DNA from: DATHYU01 sp033722675
Lineage (GTDB): Bacteria; Actinomycetota; Acidimicrobiia; Spongiisociales; UBA11373
Assembly: GCA_033722675.1 (NCBI GenBank)
Contig: JAWVYO010000120.1
Span: 1 to 6,179, forward strand
Length of the DNA: 6,179 bases
Reading direction: 5' to 3'
The translations under genes and the position numbers were made by a program. The notes under the pieces were generated by a model. The model made no database searches. It had not been told where the DNA came from and was given only the letters and a program-made list of their open reading frames with translations. Below, piece by piece: positions 1 through 3,690 of the stretch; the stretch's first letter is position 1, and every line of letters starts with the position of its first letter.

Positions 1-3
1 AGG

Positions 4-948
4 CTACCCGTCTCCGGCTCCGGCGATCCGCACGGCGGCGGTCCACGGGTCGAGGCGGCCGTCGACCACGTCGGCCGTGATCGGCGAGGCCTCGACGACC
101 CCGGCGACCAGGGACCGGTACTCGTCGACGAGTGCGCCCGCCAGTTCCGCCCTTCGTCGGTCCCGCCGACGCTCCTCCCAGGCTCCCGTGGCCCGCAGGT
201 GCGCGGCGTGGGCGTCGACCGCCCTCGCGAGATCGGCGACGCCCTCACCCGACGTCGCGGTGGTGGTGAGCACCGGAGGCGTCCACGGACGTTCGGGCCC
301 CATCGCCAGCATCGAGCGCAGGTCGGCGACCGTCTCGTCGGCCCCCGGCCTGTCCGCCTTGTTGACCACGAACACGTCGCCGATCTCGAGGATGCCGGCC
401 TTCGCCGCCTGGACGCCGTCGCCCCATCCGGCCGTCACGACGACCACCGTCGTGTCGGCGGCGCCGGCGATCTCCACCTCGTCCTGACCCACGCCCACGG
501 TCTCGACGACGATCCGTGGGAACCCGGCGGCTTCGAGCACGACGAGGGCCTTCGGCGCCGCCGAGGACAGCCCGCCGAGGTGTCCGCGGCTGGCCATCGA
601 CCGGACAAAGACCCCCGGGTCGTCCACGTGGGCCTGCATCCGCACCCGGTCGCCGAGCACCGCACCGCCGGAGAAGGGGCTGGAGGGGTCGACGGCGAGC
701 ACCGCGACCGGGTCGCCGTCCGCCCGGAACGCGGTGACGAGGCGGTCGGTGATGGTGCTCTTGCCGGCGCCCGGCGCTCCGGTGAGCCCGATCCGGTGCG
801 CTGCGTCGGGACCCGGGAAGAGCGCGGCGACGATGGCGTCGGCGCCGTGGCGGCCGTCTTCGACGATCGTGATGGCCCGGGCGAGGGCGCGTCGATCACC
901 GGCGAGGACCGCGCCGGCGAGGTCGTCGGGGTCGAGCGTTCGGGTCAC
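4..948 (-). CDS. meaB: Methylmalonyl-CoA mutase-associated GTPase MeaB (ArgK/MMAA family)
   Basis: This is a 314-residue P-loop GTPase of the G3E/MeaB family, which as a family protects and reactivates adenosylcobalamin-dependent methylmalonyl-CoA mutase and gates cofactor loading in the cytoplasm. Visible motifs in order: Walker A GAPGAGKST (57-65), the AVDPSS Mg-site/switch segment (86-90, with D87), the MASRGHLGG switch (118-126), VETVGVGQDE (148-157) at the Walker B region, and the NKAD guanine-specificity motif (196-199). The length is normal and the gene is intact, ending at TAG (6-4). The start is GTG at 948. There is no convincing Shine-Dalgarno; instead a TATCCT hexamer lies 7 nt upstream, suggesting a leaderless transcript. 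It follows the nifU-like gene by 30 bp. No mutase subunit gene is in the window; it could lie beyond the left edge. The family call is firm. The mutase partner is inferred from the family, since isobutyryl-CoA mutase-type partners also exist. Confidence 0.95.
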   Translation of the reverse strand: MTRTLDPDDLAGAVLAGDRRALARAITIVEDGRHGADAIVAALFPGPDAAHRIGLTGAPGAGKSTITDRLVTAFRADGDPVAVLAVDPSSPFSGGAVLGDRVRMQAHVDDPGVFVRSMASRGHLGGLSSAAPKALVVLEAAGFPRIVVETVGVGQDEVEIAGAADTTVVVVTAGWGDGVQAAKAGILEIGDVFVVNKADRPGADETVADLRSMLAMGPERPWTPPVLTTTATSGEGVADLARAVDAHAAHLRATGAWEERRRDRRRAELAGALVDEYRSLVAGVVEASPITADVVDGRLDPWTAAVRIAGAGDG

Positions 949-955
949 CCCGGCG

Positions 956-961
956 AGGATA
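956..961 (-). promoter_or_regulatory. Putative -10 element for leaderless meaB
   Basis: On the minus strand, TATCCT (TANNNT) is followed by exactly 7 nt (CGCCGGG) and then the GTG start of meaB. A transcript initiating at the usual distance from a -10 would begin at or next to the start codon. No clear -35 hexamer is seen. The same spacing recurs at three other starts in this window, which strengthens the call. Confidence 0.5.
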
Positions 962-978
962 GGTGCCGGCGGGTCCGG

Positions 979-1254
979 TCAGACCGCCACGACCTCTTTC
1001 ACGCCGGGCACGCGGTCGCGAAGGATCCGTTCGATGCCGGCGGTGAGCGTCATGGTCGACATCGGGCAGCCGCCACAGGCGCCGACGAGCTGGAGGTTCA
1101 CCTTCCCCTCGTCCACGCCGAGGAGGATGAGGTCGCCGCCGTCGGCCTGGAGGGCGGGTCGGATGTACTCGAGGGTGGCCTCGAGGGTGTCGAGATCGAC
1201 GTCGCCGCCGGACGTGGCCTCGTCGGCCTCGGCGGTGGTGTGCTCGTCAGTCAT
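979..1254 (-). CDS. NifU C-terminal-domain Fe-S cluster scaffold/carrier protein
   Basis: This is a 91-residue stand-alone NifU C-terminal (Nfu-type) domain. Members of this family bind a labile 4Fe-4S cluster, usually between two subunits, and pass it to apo-proteins in the cytoplasm. The family signature is complete: ALQADGGDL (34-42) followed by the cluster-binding GACGGCPMS, with cysteines C60 and C63 in a CxxC. An acidic, Thr/Ala-rich N-terminal tail (about residues 1-18) precedes the domain. I chose ATG 1254 over an in-frame GTG at 1263 because AGGTGA (1265-1260) stands 5 nt before the ATG and overlaps the GTG. The GTG would add only three residues (MKS). The gene lies 63 bp after murA and 30 bp before meaB. 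Whether it serves a particular client cannot be told from the sequence. The family call is firm; the exact start is fairly sure. Confidence 0.92.
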   Translation of the reverse strand: MTDEHTTAEADEATSGGDVDLDTLEATLEYIRPALQADGGDLILLGVDEGKVNLQLVGACGGCPMSTMTLTAGIERILRDRVPGVKEVVAV

Positions 1255-1259
1255 GGATT

Positions 1260-1265
1260 TCACCT
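1260..1265 (-). promoter_or_regulatory. Ribosome binding site of the nifU-like gene
   Basis: AGGTGA on the minus strand is 5 nt before ATG 1254. It matches part of the anti-Shine-Dalgarno complement (GGAGGTGA) and decides the start in favour of ATG 1254 over GTG 1263, which it overlaps. Confidence 0.55.
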
Positions 1266-1284
1266 ATGGCCGTAGTGGGAAGCC

Positions 1285-1290
1285 ATGATA
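1285..1290 (-). promoter_or_regulatory. Possible -10 element for the nifU-like gene
   Basis: TATCAT (5 of 6 to TATAAT) on the minus strand lies in the murA-nifU gap and would give a leader of about 20-25 nt carrying the AGGTGA ribosome binding site. A good -35-like TTGACT sits at 1308-1303, but the spacer is only 12 nt, too short for a standard sigma-70 promoter. The -10 may therefore act without it, or the match is accidental. Confidence 0.3.
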
Positions 1291-1317
1291 CGCATCGGGC
1301 GCAGTCAACCGGACCGG

Positions 1318-2604
1318 TCAGGACTCCCGACAGATCGACGCCCCGAGGCCGGCGAGCTTCTCGACGAACGAGTCGTACCCGCGGTCGATGTGGTGGGGCT
1401 CGACGATCGTCGTGGTCCCCTCCGCCGCCAGCCCGGCCAGGGTGAGGGCGGCGCCGGCGCGGATGTCGCAGGCGTCCACCTCGCAGCCGCTCAGGGTCGG
1501 CACCCCGCGGATCACGACGTGCTGGGCCTCCGTGGCGATGTCGGCGCCCATGCGGTTGAGCTCACCGATGTAGCGAAACCGGGCGTCGTAGATGTTCTCG
1601 GTGATCACCGACGTCCCGTTGGCCCGGCTGAGGAAGGCCACCATCTGCGGATGCATGTCGGTGTGGAAGCCCGGGTAGGGCAGCGTCGAGAAGTCGACGG
1701 GATTCGGGCGGGCCGGGCCCCGGACCGTGATCTCGTCCTTGCCGACGTCGAACTCGCATCCGGCATCCCCGAGCTTCCGCAGCTCCATGCGGAGGTGGTC
1801 CGGGACGCAGTCGCGCACCGTCACCTCGCCGCCGGTGATCGCCCCGGCCACCAGATAGGTGCCCGCCTCGAGCCGGTCGGGCACGACACGGTGCCGGGTC
1901 GGCCACAGCTCCCCGACCCCCGAGACCTCGATCGTCGACGTCCCGGCGCCGCGGATGTCGGCGCCCATCGCCTGCAGCAGGGTGGCCAGATCCTCGATCT
2001 CGGGCTCGCGGGCGGCGTTCCCGATCACGGTGGGACCCGTGGCGAGCACGGCGCCGAGCAGCAGGTTCTCGGTGGCGCCGACACTCGGGAACTCGAGGAA
2101 CACGTCGGCGCCCCGGAGCCCGTCGGGCGCCGAGCCCCACAGCACGCCGTGGCGGAGCTCGAAGGTGGCGCCCATGCGCCGGAGCCCGTCGAGGTGCATG
2201 TCGATGGGACGCGAGCCGAAGTCGTCGCCGCCGGGAAAGGCCACGCGGGCCTCGCCGCAGCGCGCCAGCAGCGCCCCGAGCACGAGGATCGATGCCCGCA
2301 TCTGACGGACGAGGTCGATCGGGGCCTCGGGGACCAGGTCCTCGGGCACCTCGATCTCGATGGCGTCACCGTCGCGGCGGCAGGAGGCGCCGACGTGGTG
2401 GAGGACCCGGCACATGAGGGCCACGTCGACGATGCCGGGCACGTTGTCGAGCCGGTGGGTGCCGGGTGCCATCAGCACCGCGACGAGGTGCTTGAGCACC
2501 GCGTTCTTGGCACCGGTCACGGCCACCTCGCCCCGCAGGGGCGCGCCGCCGTCGACGACGAATCGTTCCATGGCGTGGATCCTAGCCTCACGATCCGTGG
2601 TCAT
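1318..2604 (-). CDS. murA: UDP-N-acetylglucosamine 1-carboxyvinyltransferase MurA, Asp-type active site
   Basis: This 428-residue enzyme transfers enolpyruvate from PEP to UDP-GlcNAc, the first committed step of peptidoglycan synthesis, in the cytoplasm. Numbered from ATG 2604, visible landmarks are GAKNAVLK (31-38, with substrate-site K33 and N34), LVRQMRAS (98-105), PGGDDFGSRPIDMH (124-137), the AAREPEI motif, FHTDMHPQ with the conserved Asp that acts in catalysis, and DIRAGAA and HIDRGYDSF near the C-terminus. The residue equivalent to E. coli Cys115 is Asp (D127, codon 2226-2224), as in Mycobacterium tuberculosis MurA; in known cases this gives fosfomycin insensitivity. Start: ATG 2604 has a perfect AGGAGGT 6 nt upstream. 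A second ATG at 2571 (MERFVVDG) gives the canonical MurA N-terminus and has a -10-like hexamer 7 nt upstream, so two forms (428 and 417 residues) are possible. It sits 20 bp after the lipoprotein gene. Confidence 0.97.
   Translation of the reverse strand: MTTDREARIHAMERFVVDGGAPLRGEVAVTGAKNAVLKHLVAVLMAPGTHRLDNVPGIVDVALMCRVLHHVGASCRRDGDAIEIEVPEDLVPEAPIDLVRQMRASILVLGALLARCGEARVAFPGGDDFGSRPIDMHLDGLRRMGATFELRHGVLWGSAPDGLRGADVFLEFPSVGATENLLLGAVLATGPTVIGNAAREPEIEDLATLLQAMGADIRGAGTSTIEVSGVGELWPTRHRVVPDRLEAGTYLVAGAITGGEVTVRDCVPDHLRMELRKLGDAGCEFDVGKDEITVRGPARPNPVDFSTLPYPGFHTDMHPQMVAFLSRANGTSVITENIYDARFRYIGELNRMGADIATEAQHVVIRGVPTLSGCEVDACDIRAGAALTLAGLAAEGTTTIVEPHHIDRGYDSFVEKLAGLGASICRES
2579..2584 (-). 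promoter_or_regulatory. Putative internal -10 element for a leaderless murA transcript
   Basis: TAGGAT on the minus strand (4 of 6 to TATAAT, fits TANNNT) is followed by CCACGCC (7 nt) and ATG 2571, which encodes the canonical MurA N-terminus MERFVVDG. The element lies inside the first 11 codons of the longer, Shine-Dalgarno-led reading frame. This is a sequence-only inference supported by identical spacing at three other genes here. Confidence 0.45.
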
Positions 2605-2610
2605 GCGACC

Positions 2611-2617
2611 ACCTCCT
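2611..2617 (-). promoter_or_regulatory. Strong Shine-Dalgarno of murA
   Basis: AGGAGGT on the minus strand, 6 nt before ATG 2604, is the best ribosome binding site in the window. It lies in the 20-bp gap after the lipoprotein stop codon and supports translation of murA from a shared lipoprotein-murA transcript. Confidence 0.75.
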
Positions 2618-2624
2618 GCGCGTA

Positions 2625-3143
2625 TCAGCGGCGACGGAGGCTGCCGAGGAAGACGTCGGCGTGGGCCTCCCAGCTGTCGTTCGGCGCCCGCACCTCCACC
2701 CCGATCCCCGTCCGGGCGAAGCCCGGCACCAGGAGGTGCCACATGCGCAGGCCCTCCAGCTCGCCCTCGGATCGGATCGCGCCGTCGTCACGGGTCTCGA
2801 TCCCATCGAGCGACGCGTCCTCACCGCCGCCGATCAGATCCCAGAAGGCCTCGATGGCGGCGCGGGGAGGGGCGGGCCACTCGCCGCCGACCGTCTCCAC
2901 CAGGGCCGCCATGTCGACGTCGCCCACCGACGCGACGACCCGCTCGGGGTCATCGGGGTGGCGAAAGGCGAGGTAGGTCTCGCCGACCTCGACGTCCCAG
3001 CCCGCCGGATGGTCGACGCAGGCGGTCTCGCTGCACGACGTCTCCACGGCTCCCACCGGCGGAGCCTCCGGTCCGGCCTCCCCGCCGCAGGCGGCGGCCA
3101 CCAGGGCCACGACGACGGCGGCGACGAGTGTTCGGCGGGCCAT
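2625..3143 (-). CDS. Small putative lipoprotein of unknown function
   Basis: This is a 172-residue protein with an N-terminal lipoprotein-like signal: MARR (basic), a hydrophobic run TLVAAVVVALVAAA (5-18) and a lipobox-like AAAC with C19 as the lipidated Cys, followed by GGEAG. It is therefore predicted to be anchored on the outer face of the cytoplasmic membrane. The mature part has two close cysteines (C37, C42), which may form a disulfide outside the cell, then a soluble region of roughly 125 residues with alternating hydrophobic segments, ending WEAHADVFLGSLRRR. I do not recognise a family with confidence; the general shape recalls small secreted alpha/beta domains of the PsbP/Mog1 kind, but that is a guess. 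The start at ATG 3143 is set by the signal peptide; a longer frame continues upstream but is antisense to rpiB and ppk. No Shine-Dalgarno is present, and TAGCCT lies 7 nt upstream. It precedes murA by 20 bp and is probably co-transcribed with it. Confidence 0.82.
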   Translation of the reverse strand: MARRTLVAAVVVALVAAACGGEAGPEAPPVGAVETSCSETACVDHPAGWDVEVGETYLAFRHPDDPERVVASVGDVDMAALVETVGGEWPAPPRAAIEAFWDLIGGGEDASLDGIETRDDGAIRSEGELEGLRMWHLLVPGFARTGIGVEVRAPNDSWEAHADVFLGSLRRR

Positions 3144-3150
3144 GGCGCGG

Positions 3151-3156
3151 AGGCTA
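3151..3156 (-). promoter_or_regulatory. Putative -10 element for the leaderless lipoprotein gene
   Basis: TAGCCT on the minus strand is followed by CCGCGCC (7 nt) and ATG 3143. A TCGACA (5 of 6 to TTGACA) at 3177-3172 is a possible -35, with a short 15-nt spacer. The site shares a 51-bp divergent region with the rpiB promoter. Confidence 0.45.
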
Positions 3157-3181
3157 TCGCCGGCGGCCGCTTGTCGAGCAC

Positions 3182-3187
3182 TACGCT
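3182..3187 (+). promoter_or_regulatory. Putative -10 element for leaderless rpiB
   Basis: TACGCT is followed by GCCGGCC (7 nt) and ATG 3195. There is no purine-rich Shine-Dalgarno before the ATG, so a leaderless transcript is likely. No -35 match is visible at 16-18 nt upstream. Confidence 0.45.
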
Positions 3188-3194
3188 GCCGGCC

Positions 3195-3650
3195 ATGCGC
3201 GTCGCCGTCGCCGCCGACCACGCCGGGTACGCCCTCAAGGAGCACCTGGCCCGCCACATCGCCGCATCGGGTCACGCCGTCACCGACCTCGGCACCCACG
3301 GGGAGAATCCCGTCGACTATCCCGACTTCGCCGCCGCCGTCGCACGGGCGGTCGCCGAGGGCCGGGTCGATCGCGGCGTGGTGGTCTGCGGCTCGGGAGC
3401 GGGCGCCTCCATCGCGGCCAACAAGGTCAAGGGCGTCCGGGCCGTCCTCGCCCACGACAGCTACACCGCCCACCAGTCCGTCGAGCACGATCGGGCGAAC
3501 GTGATCACCGTCGGCAGCCGCGTCATCGGCATGAAGCTCGCCGAGGAGGTGATCGACGCGTTTCTGGGCGCCGAGTTCACCGGCGAGGACCGTCACGTCC
3601 GCCGCCTCGGCAAGATCGCCGACCTCGAGGAACGCTTCGACGAGGCCTGA
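3195..3650 (+). CDS. rpiB: Ribose-5-phosphate isomerase B (RpiB/LacAB family)
   Basis: This 151-residue enzyme interconverts ribose 5-phosphate and ribulose 5-phosphate in the non-oxidative pentose phosphate pathway; the family forms cytosolic dimers or tetramers. Motifs: the N-terminal strand MRVAVAADHAGY with D8/H9 at the substrate site, DYPDFAAAVA (41-50), the phosphate/active-site loop VVCGSGAGASIAANK (63-77) with C65 as the likely catalytic base, H98 in VEHDRAN (96-102) and GSRVIG (107-112). It is therefore the Cys type seen in E. coli, not the mycobacterial type that uses Glu; the aligned position here is A71. Length is typical. ATG 3195 is the start because the frame upstream is antisense to the lipoprotein gene and the protein begins exactly at the conserved strand. 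Some relatives act on other sugar phosphates such as allose 6-phosphate or galactose 6-phosphate, so substrate is inferred. The fusion gene ppk follows after 40 bp on the same strand. Confidence 0.93.
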   Translation: MRVAVAADHAGYALKEHLARHIAASGHAVTDLGTHGENPVDYPDFAAAVARAVAEGRVDRGVVVCGSGAGASIAANKVKGVRAVLAHDSYTAHQSVEHDRANVITVGSRVIGMKLAEEVIDAFLGAEFTGEDRHVRRLGKIADLEERFDEA

Positions 3651-3672
3651 GGCATGGCTCGCGGGCCGTCGG

Positions 3673-3678
3673 TACCAT
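3673..3678 (+). promoter_or_regulatory. Possible -10 element for ppk
   Basis: TACCAT (4 of 6 to TATAAT) lies in the 40-bp rpiB-ppk gap, 12 nt before ATG 3691. A start site 7-8 nt downstream would leave a leader of only about 5 nt. There is no Shine-Dalgarno before the ATG. The spacing differs from the 7-nt rule of the other genes, so the call is weaker. Confidence 0.3.
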
Positions 3679-3690
3679 CGGCGCCCGACG

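Noticed and set aside
199..1275. Plus-strand open frame spanning the antisense of meaB and the nifU-like gene
   Set aside because: It crosses two genuine genes and their gap on the opposite strand and encodes only Arg/Gly/His-rich sequence.
1303..1308. TTGACT as a -35 box for the nifU-like gene
   Set aside because: It is close to consensus, but only 12 nt from the TATCAT -10, and no good -10 lies 16-18 nt downstream; listed only as a note under that -10.
1285..2976. Long plus-strand open frame (563 codons) opposite murA and the lipoprotein gene
   Set aside because: murA on the other strand is unmistakable, and this frame has low-complexity His/Gly/Arg composition without motifs; it is a GC-bias shadow.
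3667..3690. Inverted repeat CGTCGG / CCGACG in the rpiB-ppk gap as a terminator or operator
   Set aside because: Six-base arms with a 12-nt loop and no T tract are easily found by chance in this GC-rich DNA; it encloses the possible -10 of ppk, but that alone does not support function.
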